A stretch of 64,000 nucleotides of DNA from an uncultured Duncaniella sp. (GTDB lineage: Bacteria > Bacteroidota > Bacteroidia > Bacteroidales > Muribaculaceae). Below the pieces are notes generated by a model. The model was given only the letters and a program-made list of their open reading frames with translations. It searched no databases and was not told where the DNA came from. The position numbers and the translations under genes were made by a program. The stretch is taken from contig CAJULW010000040.1 in assembly GCA_910587515.1 (NCBI GenBank), positions 1 through 64,000 on the forward strand, written 5' to 3'. Every line of letters begins with the position of its first letter. The first letter of the stretch is position 1. Shown here piece after piece: positions 18,599 through 26,665 of the stretch.

Positions 18599-19289
18599 TA
18601 AAATAATCATAGCTATTGACGGTTATTCTTCATCCGGCAAAAGCACTATGGCAAGAATGCTTGCAAAAACGATATGCTACCGTTATATCGACTCTGGAGC
18701 GATGTATCGTGCTGTCACACTATATGCGATGGACCATGCCCTGATTAATACTGACGGAACTGTGGACACCGCAGGACTTATAGCCTCGCTCGATGACATA
18801 AACATTGATTTTAAACTTGAAAACGACAGTCAATATACAATACTCAACGGAGTGGTGGTTGAAGATCGTATCCGGTCTCTTGAGGTCTCCGGACACGTCT
18901 CCCCTGTGGCAGCAATCCCAGAAGTAAGGCATTCGCTGGTAAAAATGCAACGAGAGATGGGAGCGACAAAAGGCATAGTTATGGATGGACGCGACATAGG
19001 TACGGTAGTGTTTCCAGACGCGGAAATGAAAGTATTCTGCGATGCAAGCCCCGAACGCAGAGCCGAACGCAGATACAAAGAGTTGACAGCAAAAGGTGAA
19101 AACGTAACGTTCGAAGAAGTATTGGCAAACGTTGTCAACCGCGACCGGATCGACGAATCACGCGACGAAAGCCCCTTGCGATGCGCCCACGATGCCATAC
19201 GCCTTGACAACTCGTCAATGAGCATCGACGAACAAAACGAATGGTTGCTGGAACTCTATCAAAAAACCATATCGAGACACAACCTATAA
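18588..19289 (+). CDS. cmk: Cytidylate kinase
   Basis: Phosphorylates CMP/dCMP. P-loop GYSSSGKST at residues 12-20, the nucleotide-binding SGAMYRAVTLYA, the lid region MDGRDIGTVVFPDAEMKVF and the C-terminal DRIDESRDESPL block are all present. The 233-residue length is normal. The start overlaps the porQ stop region, suggesting translational coupling. Confidence 0.97.
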   Translation: MNSDKIIIAIDGYSSSGKSTMARMLAKTICYRYIDSGAMYRAVTLYAMDHALINTDGTVDTAGLIASLDDINIDFKLENDSQYTILNGVVVEDRIRSLEVSGHVSPVAAIPEVRHSLVKMQREMGATKGIVMDGRDIGTVVFPDAEMKVFCDASPERRAERRYKELTAKGENVTFEEVLANVVNRDRIDESRDESPLRCAHDAIRLDNSSMSIDEQNEWLLELYQKTISRHNL

Positions 19290-19331
19290 CCCGGATAAAT
19301 CCAACAACAAACAAATCACACAACCACAATT

Positions 19332-20237
19332 TTGATGGATAAAGCCCCGGTAATCGAAATCGACGCCCGCTCTGGATTTTGTCATGGTGTAGTCGCTGCA
19401 ATCCGGAAAGCGGAAGAGGAACTCGAACGCTCCCAAGAACCACTTTACTGTCTCGGAGACATTGTCCACAACAGCGATGAAGTCGAAAGACTCGGCCGCA
19501 AAGGTTTGTCGACGATAACTCATGCTGACCTTGATGGCCTCCATGATGTCAGAGTGCTGCTCAGAGCCCACGGAGAACCGCCTTCGACCTATTCTATCGC
19601 TAAAAAACACGGAATCGAAATCGTAGACGCGACATGCCCAGTAGTGCTGAAACTTCAACAACGCATCAAAGAAGCTTTCAATAATACATCTCCACGTCCG
19701 CAAATAGTAATTTATGGCAAAGCTGGCCATGCGGAAGTAAACGGACTCGTAGGACAAACAAACGGAGAGGCGATCGTTGTCGAAAATATCGAACAATTAC
19801 GCAATCTTGATTTCGGTAGAGACATCGCCCTCTATTCTCAAACCACCATGTCTCTGCAAGGACTTGATGAAATGGTCAAAGAAATCACCCGCCGAATGCA
19901 GCCTGGGGTAAAATTTAAATATTTCGACACAATCTGCCGCCAAGTCGCCAACCGTGTTGATCATCTCAGGGAATTTGCCCGACGCCATGACGTCATATTG
20001 TTCGTCGCCGGAGCCAAAAGCAGCAATGGAAAAGTCTTATATAATGAATGCCGCGATGTAAACATCCGTTCTTATCTTATATCTAATCCTGGTGATTTTA
20101 TGCCTTCTTGGATCGAAGGAGCAAAAAGTATAGGCATCTGTGGAGCGACATCAACTCCCAGATGGCTCATGGAAAAAATTCGCGACATAGTAAATTCGCA
20201 TATATCTCCGTCTCACCCGGAGCATTCTCACCAATAA
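19332..20237 (+). CDS. ispH: 4-hydroxy-3-methylbut-2-enyl diphosphate reductase
   Basis: Last enzyme of the MEP isoprenoid pathway, forming IPP and DMAPP at a [4Fe-4S] cluster. The three cluster cysteines are visible in RSGFCHGVVAA, VDATCPVVLK and FDTICRQVANRV, with the active-site GHAEVNGLVGQT and the C-terminal GATSTPRWLMEKI. At 301 residues it is full length. Third gene of the porQ-cmk-ispH set; Met1 and Met2 are adjacent start choices. Confidence 0.97.
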   Translation: MMDKAPVIEIDARSGFCHGVVAAIRKAEEELERSQEPLYCLGDIVHNSDEVERLGRKGLSTITHADLDGLHDVRVLLRAHGEPPSTYSIAKKHGIEIVDATCPVVLKLQQRIKEAFNNTSPRPQIVIYGKAGHAEVNGLVGQTNGEAIVVENIEQLRNLDFGRDIALYSQTTMSLQGLDEMVKEITRRMQPGVKFKYFDTICRQVANRVDHLREFARRHDVILFVAGAKSSNGKVLYNECRDVNIRSYLISNPGDFMPSWIEGAKSIGICGATSTPRWLMEKIRDIVNSHISPSHPEHSHQ

Positions 20238-20242
20238 TAAAA

Positions 20243-20743
20243 ATGGATAATTTTGTCGCCATAGATGTTGAAACCGCCAACAACGAGCCATCTTCAATAT
20301 GCGCCATAGCGGCCGTGAAAGTGCTTGACGGCCGCATCGCAGAACGATTCTACGAACTCATAAAACCGGAACCGGACTATTATTGCCGTCACTTCACGCT
20401 CAACATACACGGTATCGGACGAGAGGATACCGAAAATTCCCGACTGTTTTGTGACGTATGGCGCGACATTCATGATTTCGCTGACGGCCTCACTTTGGTA
20501 GCACATAACAAAACTTTCGACGAACGCTGTATACGTGCCGCCCATATAGTCTACGGCATGGACTATCCCGACTATCAATTCATGTGCACGCTGCAAGCCG
20601 CCCGAAAACACATTCCACGCGCCATGCTGAGTTCCTACTCGCTACCATATGTCTGTGAATTTCTCGGCATACCTTTTTACAACCACCACAATGCGCTGGC
20701 AGATGCTGAAGGATGCGCAAAAATAGCCATGACGATCCTATGA
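20243..20743 (+). CDS. DnaQ-like 3'-5' exonuclease
   Basis: A 166-residue DEDDh exonuclease, related to DNA polymerase III epsilon. ExoI is Asp8/Glu10 in VAIDVETAN, ExoII is the Asp in HNKTFDERC, and ExoIII is His/Asp in HHNALADAEGC. I chose the ATG at 20243, five bases after the ispH stop; an upstream in-frame start at 20108 lies inside ispH and adds non-homologous residues. It could act in repair, proofreading or RNA turnover. Confidence 0.88.
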   Translation: MDNFVAIDVETANNEPSSICAIAAVKVLDGRIAERFYELIKPEPDYYCRHFTLNIHGIGREDTENSRLFCDVWRDIHDFADGLTLVAHNKTFDERCIRAAHIVYGMDYPDYQFMCTLQAARKHIPRAMLSSYSLPYVCEFLGIPFYNHHNALADAEGCAKIAMTIL

Positions 20744-21069
20744 AACTATTATTGCAATATATATTTATATCACTGCTGACCATTTGCCTGCCATCATGCG
20801 ACCTGACCGGCAAAAACAATGGCAAAGACGACACAGCGTCTGATAAAATAAAAGACAATAAGGCTTATAATCTCGGAGCTGAACACGCACGGATATTGCT
20901 TGAAAATGTAAGCGACGAAGCCTACGTGCAAGACGGCCTTCTCGACGCGAGAGCACGTATGTCCAACATACAAGCCAAACTCGGACGCCAGTCATCGGCT
21001 GATTATGAAAGAGGATTCACAGACCATATACGGAAAAACTGCGACTCTCTTGCCCGACTCATTTTCTGA
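20740..21069 (+). CDS. Small predicted lipoprotein, function unknown
   Basis: 109 residues beginning with a lipoprotein signal peptide (MKLLLQYIFISLLTIC) and lipobox LPSC with Cys20, then a polar helical domain. I do not recognise the family. The start ATG overlaps the exonuclease stop as ATGA, so it is probably translated with it. An in-frame start at 20713 would put nine polar residues before the signal peptide and is less likely. Confidence 0.7.
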   Translation: MKLLLQYIFISLLTICLPSCDLTGKNNGKDDTASDKIKDNKAYNLGAEHARILLENVSDEAYVQDGLLDARARMSNIQAKLGRQSSADYERGFTDHIRKNCDSLARLIF

Positions 21070-21104
21070 CGCAATCGGATTTTTACTATTTTTAATTTTT
21101 CTTT

Positions 21105-21136
21105 TTTGCAACTCCAGACAGTGTTATATACCTTTG
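21105..21136 (+). promoter_or_regulatory. Promoter of the thrC leader
   Basis: TTTG (21105-21108), 20 bp, TACCTTTG (21129-21136): full consensus. It predicts a leader of about 170 nt before thrC at 21311. Confidence 0.68.
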
Positions 21137-21141
21137 TCGGA

Positions 21142-21310
21142 GCTACCGCACATCATGCAACCAGGAAATACAATCCACCCTCACAAGCGAACGGCATCAA
21201 GGTAACATGATGGTCAATACGGTTGGCGAATTAGTGACGCATCGGTCGAAATGCATCAAGATCCGCCAAACCGCACTATGTAGCTTTTATTAAAAATTGT
21301 CTCTAAAAGT
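21142..21310 (+). other. Long thrC 5' leader with small ORFs
   Basis: The leader holds two short ORFs: ATG at 21157 (MQPGNTIHPHKRTASR) and ATG at 21207 (28 codons, MMVNTVGELVTHRSKCIKI and a short tail), ending at 21293. The second has three Thr and two Ile codons, but no clear Thr/Ile run or terminator hairpin, so attenuation is only a possibility. Confidence 0.3.
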
Positions 21311-22630
21311 TTGCAAATGCAATTCTACAGCACAAACGGACAAAGCCGCCAAGCTTCGCTCGAAGAAGCCGTGATGACAGGTCTGGCTCCGGACGGAGGC
21401 TTATATATGCCGGAAAGAATACCGATAATCCCACGCGCATTTTTCAACAACATCGGTGAAATGTCGATAACTGACATCTCGTTTGTCGTGGCAAACATGC
21501 TTTTAGGAGAAGACATCGACGCGGCAGAACTTAAGCAGATCGTATACGATACATTTTCTTTCGATATACCTTTGAAAAAGATATCGGACCGAATATATTC
21601 CCTCGAGCTGTTCCATGGCCCCACATCCGCTTTCAAAGACGTCGGCGCACGTTTCCTTGCACGAATAATAAGTCACTACTCGAAATCAACCGAAAGCGAT
21701 GTAAATGTCCTTGTAGCCACTTCTGGCGACTCCGGTGGAGCGGTAGCATCCGGATTTCACAATGTCCCGGGCGTAAAAGTATTCGTCCTTTATCCTGAAC
21801 GAGGTCTCACACATCTGCAACGCCATCAGTTTTCATCACTCGGTGACAACGTTTACCCCATAGAGGTGATGGGTAATTTCGATGAATGCCAACGTCTCGT
21901 AAAAGAAGCATTCGTTGATAAAGATCTGCGCGAACGTCTGTCCGTCACTTCCGCCAACTCAATCAACATTTGCCGTTTGTTACCTCAGATGTTCTACTAT
22001 TTTTATGCCTACAGCCGCTATCTTCAAATGGACCCGAAAGGCTATGAAACAGATGTCGTAATCTCAGTTCCTTGCGGGAATCTCGGCAACCTTACCGCTG
22101 GACTGCTCGCAAAAAAGATGGGACTTCCGGTCAAACGTTTTGTCGCTGCCAACAACCTTAACGACTCTTTCACCCGATATCTCGATTCCGGAAACTTCGC
22201 TCCATGCAGCCAACACCCGACAATAGCCTGCGCCATGGATGTCGGCAACCCATCCAACATCTCGCGGATCATCGACCTTTACGCACGGGATCACACAGCG
22301 ATAAACAACGACATCCATGGACGTTCGTTTACCGATGGACAAATTGCCCAATGCATGTCTGACACATTCCGAACTTTTGGCTATCTTATGGATCCCCATA
22401 CAGCAACCGCTTTAATGGCGCTTTCGGATGATTTATCACAACAAGAGTCAGGCATATTCCTTGCGACGGCTCATCCCGCCAAATATAACAAAACCGTTAT
22501 GGATGTTACCGGGACCTCGGCAACCCCTCCGATAAACCCAACGAACGAGGCCGCACCAACGCGCCACGACACACCTAAAATCACACCTTCTCTTCCGGCA
22601 TTGAAAAAAGTACTGCTCACCTCAACATAA
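21311..22630 (+). CDS. thrC: Threonine synthase
   Basis: PLP enzyme converting O-phosphohomoserine to threonine. The PLP lysine is Lys109 in FHGPTSAFKDVGARF, with the phosphate-binding ATSGDSGGAVASGF and the later SVPCGNLGNLTAGL. 439 residues is normal for the long thrC class. The last 35 residues are rich in Pro, Thr and Ala and look less conserved than the usual C-terminus. No thrA or thrB is adjacent. Confidence 0.95.
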   Translation: MQMQFYSTNGQSRQASLEEAVMTGLAPDGGLYMPERIPIIPRAFFNNIGEMSITDISFVVANMLLGEDIDAAELKQIVYDTFSFDIPLKKISDRIYSLELFHGPTSAFKDVGARFLARIISHYSKSTESDVNVLVATSGDSGGAVASGFHNVPGVKVFVLYPERGLTHLQRHQFSSLGDNVYPIEVMGNFDECQRLVKEAFVDKDLRERLSVTSANSINICRLLPQMFYYFYAYSRYLQMDPKGYETDVVISVPCGNLGNLTAGLLAKKMGLPVKRFVAANNLNDSFTRYLDSGNFAPCSQHPTIACAMDVGNPSNISRIIDLYARDHTAINNDIHGRSFTDGQIAQCMSDTFRTFGYLMDPHTATALMALSDDLSQQESGIFLATAHPAKYNKTVMDVTGTSATPPINPTNEAAPTRHDTPKITPSLPALKKVLLTST

Positions 22631-22713
22631 TTCAATTCTTTTTTGTTAAATTTGCATAATGGCTCGGAGAAAGGGCTATAAACATACACCAAATCACTTA
22701 ACCATTAACAGAC

Positions 22714-23079
22714 ATGGCATCAAACAAACGCCTTCTAAAAAAAGAAATCAGAATGATATGCGGTGCGCTCGCAGGAGAATGCGTGATCGCAAAGATAACC
22801 ATCCCAGGCATCAACCCTGAAACTCTCAACTCCATTATATATGAACTTGCCGAATTGCAGGAAAACGCTCTTCATCGCGCCAATTTCGACTTTCCACAGT
22901 CAGCAAAAGCGTTTTCCAACGCTTATGACTACAAAAAAGCCCGCAACGCCTACTTTTCTGCAGCATACGGCAAACTAAAAGCCGAATTCAACGCCCACGT
23001 CGAAGCGATCGTAAAAAAAATGAACGAAGCACTGCCACAGGCTCAGAAAGACGCCAATAAAGAAGCTTTAAGATCATAA
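22714..23079 (+). CDS. Conserved hypothetical protein
   Basis: A 121-residue, strongly charged, largely helical cytosolic protein (RLLKKEIRMICGALAGECV, ELAELQENALHRANF, VKKMNEALPQAQKDANK). I do not recognise a named domain. A -7 box (TAAATTTG, 22647-22654) lies upstream without a clear TTTG partner. It is 18 bp before the acyltransferase gene, so the two may be co-transcribed. Confidence 0.75.
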   Translation: MASNKRLLKKEIRMICGALAGECVIAKITIPGINPETLNSIIYELAELQENALHRANFDFPQSAKAFSNAYDYKKARNAYFSAAYGKLKAEFNAHVEAIVKKMNEALPQAQKDANKEALRS

Positions 23080-23097
23080 CGGTCATACAGTAAAACC

Positions 23098-23637
23098 ATG
23101 TCAATAAGCAAGACAATACTAAAATGTTTCGGTTGGAAAGTTGTGTGTAGCGTTCCAGATTATCCCAAAAGCATAATCTGCGTCGCCCCACACACTTCCA
23201 ACTGGGATTTCATGCTTGGCAAACTCGCCTATTGGTCTCTCGGCCGTCATGCTGGATTTCTCATAAAAGAAACATGGTTTTTCTTTCCGATGAACCTTAT
23301 ATTCAAAGCATTGGGAGGCATCCCGGTACCACGCAAAAGAGGCTCGTCCCTATCCGAGACGTTAATAGAAAAATTCAAATCAGCCTTAAATATGACCCTT
23401 GCCATAACTCCGGAGGGCACACGCGCGAAAGTGACACAATGGCGCACTGGATTCCTTCACATAGCTCGCGAGGCCCATATCCCCATCGTACTCGGAGCCA
23501 TTGACGCAGAAAATAAAACCATACATCTTGAGCGCACTTTCCATCCATCCGATGATATAAACACCGATATGCGCGAAATAAAGAACTATTATCGACAATT
23601 CAAAGGATTGATTCCTGAAAATTTTTCTGCCGAATAA
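23098..23637 (+). CDS. 1-acyl-glycerol-3-phosphate acyltransferase-type protein
   Basis: PlsC-fold acyltransferase of 179 residues. The catalytic HX4D is His32-Asp37 in PHTSNWDFM, and the substrate-binding EGTR is at 106-109. It has no long transmembrane helices. It likely transfers acyl chains to a lysophospholipid or another lipid acceptor. The short length and lack of an N-terminal anchor suggest a peripheral enzyme of the Bacteroidetes 'glycerol acyltransferase' group rather than the main PlsC. Confidence 0.85.
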   Translation: MSISKTILKCFGWKVVCSVPDYPKSIICVAPHTSNWDFMLGKLAYWSLGRHAGFLIKETWFFFPMNLIFKALGGIPVPRKRGSSLSETLIEKFKSALNMTLAITPEGTRAKVTQWRTGFLHIAREAHIPIVLGAIDAENKTIHLERTFHPSDDINTDMREIKNYYRQFKGLIPENFSAE

Positions 23638-23677
23638 TCTTTTGCCACGTCAAAATCACACATAACAAGCAATCCGG

Positions 23678-24475
23678 ATGAAAATTTGTGTTATACCGTT
23701 AGATATCGCGTATGCCGATGTGGAAAACAATCTGATTTCCGCAGCCCATCAACTCAACCAAGTTGAACCCGATACGGATATAGCAGTTCTTCCGGAACTT
23801 TTCACCACAGCTTTTATCCCTGACGAGAAAACAATCTCTGAAAAAGCCGAAACCATCAACGGCCACACAGTGGCCACACTCAAACGATGGGCCCAATATT
23901 TCGGCTTTGCCATAGCCGGAAGTTTTCTCGCCACAGACGGTAATGGTCACTATTTCAACAAAGCTTTTTTTGTCGAACCGATGGGCGACATAAGTTTCTC
24001 GGACAAACGCCACCTATTCCCCCTATCAACAGAAAATAAAACATACACTCCATCATCGACTCTTCCACCTACAATACGCTACCGTGGATGGAACATAAGA
24101 CTGATCGTCTGCTTCGACCTACGTTTCCCGGTCTGGACGCGCAATCGTCAAGAAGACCTATACGACTTGCTCATCGTACCGTCAAACTGGCCTGTATCCA
24201 GGATAAAACCCTACAAACTTCTACTCAGCGCAAGAGCGATTGAAAACCAAATCTATACCGTTGGAGCGAATCGCACAGGAACAGATAAATACGGAGAATA
24301 TTCCATAGGAATGTCGTCTATTTTCGATAATTTAGGAGAAGATATACGCGAAACACGACGCAACGGGCATATCTACGCCATTCTTGATATGGCAGCCCTA
24401 AAAGAAGGACGCGAGCGATTCCCGGCCTACCGTGCATCAGACAAATTCTCAATAGACCTCTCACCGACAGACTAA
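23678..24475 (+). CDS. Nitrilase-fold carbon-nitrogen hydrolase (omega-amidase-like)
   Basis: 265-residue cytosolic amidase with the complete catalytic triad: Glu40 in VLPELFTTAF, Lys110 in FSDKRHLF, Cys145 in IVCFDLRFPVW. The closest recognised type is YafV/omega-amidase, which hydrolyses alpha-ketoglutaramate and similar keto-acid amides in metabolite repair. It ends the gene run 22714-24475; its 3' side has no obvious terminator. Confidence 0.9.
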   Translation: MKICVIPLDIAYADVENNLISAAHQLNQVEPDTDIAVLPELFTTAFIPDEKTISEKAETINGHTVATLKRWAQYFGFAIAGSFLATDGNGHYFNKAFFVEPMGDISFSDKRHLFPLSTENKTYTPSSTLPPTIRYRGWNIRLIVCFDLRFPVWTRNRQEDLYDLLIVPSNWPVSRIKPYKLLLSARAIENQIYTVGANRTGTDKYGEYSIGMSSIFDNLGEDIRETRRNGHIYAILDMAALKEGRERFPAYRASDKFSIDLSPTD

Positions 24476-24753
24476 ACCCTCGGCCAACCCGCCTACACCT
24501 CTCTCTGCGCTTACACAGCCGTCTTTGCACCCAAAACACACTTTTTCATATAGTCAACATCACAACTATAAAATCAACCGACAAACCGAGGCCAAAATCA
24601 ATGCAGAAAAAGGAGGAATAAAATTTTTAATATCAATAATTTACCTTTCAACATCTCAAAAAAAATTCGAAACCGGTCAAACTTTTTTGAGGCCTCATCT
24701 GTTACATTAAAAGTAAAGCAAATCTCAGTCATCTAACGTAAACATATCTACTA
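24476..24753. other. Intergenic, AT-rich, no gene recognised
   Basis: Leader side of the small ORF at 24754. No complete promoter consensus is visible; TTTG and TACATTAA near 24690-24710 are badly spaced. Confidence 0.4.
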
Positions 24754-24903
24754 ATGGAATCAAATGATAATTTTTCAACCGTCCATGACGATTTTTTCGG
24801 CAGCATCGTAGGCTCCATCGTAAACACGATAAAAACAATCGCACCGAAGCCCTCGTTTGATTTTATCAACGATTGGTCTCTGCCAATGCCATCCCACTCT
24901 TGA
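24754..24903 (+). CDS. Possible 49-residue small protein
   Basis: An ATG-initiated ORF of 49 codons (MESNDNFSTVHDDFFGSIVG at the start, ending in WSLPMPSHS), followed 32 bp later by a strong intrinsic terminator, so something is transcribed here. The middle (GSIVGSIVNTIKTIA) could form an amphipathic helix. No homolog is recognised. The alternative is that the terminator closes a non-coding RNA and the ORF is chance. Confidence 0.4.
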   Translation: MESNDNFSTVHDDFFGSIVGSIVNTIKTIAPKPSFDFINDWSLPMPSHS

Positions 24904-24934
24904 ATTTAAGAGAGTTTATATAACCGTTATAAAT

Positions 24935-24990
24935 AGCACTGTGTGCGTGATACATAAAAAACAATGTATTTCCACACAGTGCTTTTTATT
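24935..24990 (+). terminator. Intrinsic terminator after the small ORF
   Basis: 11-bp stem AGCACTGTGTG (24935-24945) with CACACAGTGCT (24973-24983), then TTTTATTT. The loop contains a second small inverted repeat (ATACAT...ATGTAT). Confidence 0.85.
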
Positions 24991-25069
24991 TGATATATAG
25001 CCTCATGATCAAGCGCAAACAGGATTTAACATTTATTATCGAACCATTCTAAAACTTTTTCAACCTTAT

Positions 25070-25100
25070 TTTGGCAAACGGATTATATTTCGTATCTTTG
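25070..25100 (+). promoter_or_regulatory. Promoter of rplU-rpmA
   Basis: TTTG (25070-25073), 19 bp, TATCTTTG (25093-25100). The predicted leader of about 93 nt before rplU is long enough for feedback control by L21, but no known leader structure was recognised. Confidence 0.75.
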
Positions 25101-25198
25101 CGGCTGATTTAGCCGAAACGGGCTTGATTAAGAAGTGATCGCAATATGATGCGCCACCACTCGCCCGACGGAATAACCTGTAAACCAATTAATAACAG

Positions 25199-25519
25199 AT
25201 GTACGCTATCGTAGAAATCCAAGGACAGCAATTCAAGGCAGAGCCTGAAAAGTTCTTGTATGTTCACTATCTCGGCGACGCAGTAAAAGAAGGAGACAAA
25301 CTCGAATTCGACCGCGTCCTCCTCGCTCAAGCCGATGACACAGTTAAAATTGGCGCACCCACAGTGGAAGGCGCAAAGGTTGTTTGCGAGGTGCTCACTC
25401 CCCTCGTAAAAGGTGAAAAGGTAATCGTCTTCAAGAAGAAACGCCGCAAAGGCTATCGTCGTAAAAACGGTCACCGCCAGTGCTTCACCAAAGTGTTAAT
25501 TAAAGAAGTTGTAGCTTAA
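25199..25519 (+). CDS. rplU: Ribosomal protein L21
   Basis: 106-residue 50S subunit protein that binds 23S rRNA. Begins MYAIVEIQGQQFKAEP and carries the basic C-terminal signature FKKKRRKGYRRKNGHRQ. First gene of the rplU-rpmA operon, 20 bp before rpmA. Confidence 0.98.
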   Translation: MYAIVEIQGQQFKAEPEKFLYVHYLGDAVKEGDKLEFDRVLLAQADDTVKIGAPTVEGAKVVCEVLTPLVKGEKVIVFKKKRRKGYRRKNGHRQCFTKVLIKEVVA

Positions 25520-25539
25520 CCACAAAAATCTAAAAAGAA

Positions 25540-25800
25540 ATGGCACATAAAAAAGGTGTTGGTAGTTCCAAGAACGGCCGCGAGTCAGAAAGCAAACGAC
25601 TCGGTGTAAAGATTTTCGGTGGTCAGCACTGCAAAGCAGGCAACATCATCAAGCGTCAACGTGGCACGGTTCATCATCCAGGCCTTAACGTTGGCATGGG
25701 TAAGGATCATACCATCTTCGCTCTTATCGACGGAGTTGTCGTATTTACCGAAGGCAAAGAAGGCCGCAAGTTCATCAACGTGCAGCCGGCCGAGGCATAA
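25540..25800 (+). CDS. rpmA: Ribosomal protein L27
   Basis: 86-residue 50S protein near the peptidyl-transferase centre. Starts directly MAHKKGVGSSKNGRESESKR, so no N-terminal processing extension of the Firmicute type is present. The family block GNIIKRQRGT is visible. Followed by a strong terminator. Confidence 0.98.
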   Translation: MAHKKGVGSSKNGRESESKRLGVKIFGGQHCKAGNIIKRQRGTVHHPGLNVGMGKDHTIFALIDGVVVFTEGKEGRKFINVQPAEA

Positions 25801-25867
25801 CAAGATCCGCTCAAAAGATTTTTTGCCGGATAGTTTCCGGCAAGACGAAATCAAACACTGCAATCCC

Positions 25868-25905
25868 GAGGGGACGGACTTTGATAGTCCGTCCCCTCAT
25901 TTTTT
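25868..25905 (+). terminator. Terminator of rplU-rpmA
   Basis: 13-bp GC-rich stem GAGGGGACGGACT (25868-25880) with AGTCCGTCCCCTC (25886-25898), then a T run. Confidence 0.92.
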
Positions 25906-26049
25906 CAATACCCGCAAAGATCAACCAGACATATTCTCTTACCATCATCTCCAACAAACATAGAGACAGACATAACGATCAACGCTCAGACACAACATAC
26001 AGGTGGCAAAAACCGACCTTATATTATAGAATATTATAGGAATATTTGC

Positions 26050-26057
26050 TAACTTTG
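26050..26057 (+). promoter_or_regulatory. -7 element for a near-leaderless methyltransferase transcript
   Basis: TAACTTTG matches TAnnTTTG and ends 6 nt before the ATG at 26064. The upstream TTTG box is not well matched. If used, the mRNA would have almost no leader, and the in-frame ATG at 26046 could not be translated. Confidence 0.5.
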
Positions 26058-26063
26058 CTCATT

Positions 26064-26591
26064 ATGGAAAAGAAAAGTATCCGAGACCTTAACCGGGTAG
26101 ACATAGAGCATTTCAAACGACAGCCCAAAATAGGGCTAACCGTGGTCCTCGACAATGTCCGCAGTCTGAACAACATAGGCTCTATCTTCCGCACATGTGA
26201 CGCTTTTGCTGTTGAACGCTTGATCCTTTGCGGTATAAGCGCATGCCCACCCTCACCAGAGATCCACAAAACCGCTCTCGGTGCAGAAGATTCCGTTGCC
26301 TGGAAATATTTTGACACTACAGATGAGTGTATCGGACTATTACAGCGAGAAGGATACACACTGTGCTGCCTCGAACAAGTAAAAGGAAGCATCGAACTCC
26401 AAGAATTCTCACCACAAAAAGGGCGACGATACGCACTGATACTCGGCCACGAAGTCGAAGGCGTGGATCAAAATATAGTCAACCAATGCGATGTATGCCT
26501 TGAAATACCCCAAAGAGGCACAAAACATTCTTTAAATGTTTCGGTTTCAGGAGGAATAGCCATTTGGCATTTTTTTGAAAATTTAGCATAA
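26064..26591 (+). CDS. SpoU/TrmH-family RNA 2'-O-methyltransferase
   Basis: 175-residue SPOUT methyltransferase that methylates ribose in tRNA or rRNA with SAM. Family motif 1 is LDNVRSLNNIGSIFRTCDA with the catalytic Arg, motif 2 is ALILGHEVEGV, and motif 3 is IPQRGTKHSLNVSVSGGIA forming the trefoil knot. No N-terminal substrate-binding domain, so it is TrmL/TrmH-like. The site modified cannot be told. Confidence 0.9.
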   Translation: MEKKSIRDLNRVDIEHFKRQPKIGLTVVLDNVRSLNNIGSIFRTCDAFAVERLILCGISACPPSPEIHKTALGAEDSVAWKYFDTTDECIGLLQREGYTLCCLEQVKGSIELQEFSPQKGRRYALILGHEVEGVDQNIVNQCDVCLEIPQRGTKHSLNVSVSGGIAIWHFFENLA

Positions 26592-26665
26592 TTTCCAAAA
26601 CGTATTGACTCAAACGACGTTAATAAAATTAGACAACACACTCTCACGTGGGGACAATCTATAAA

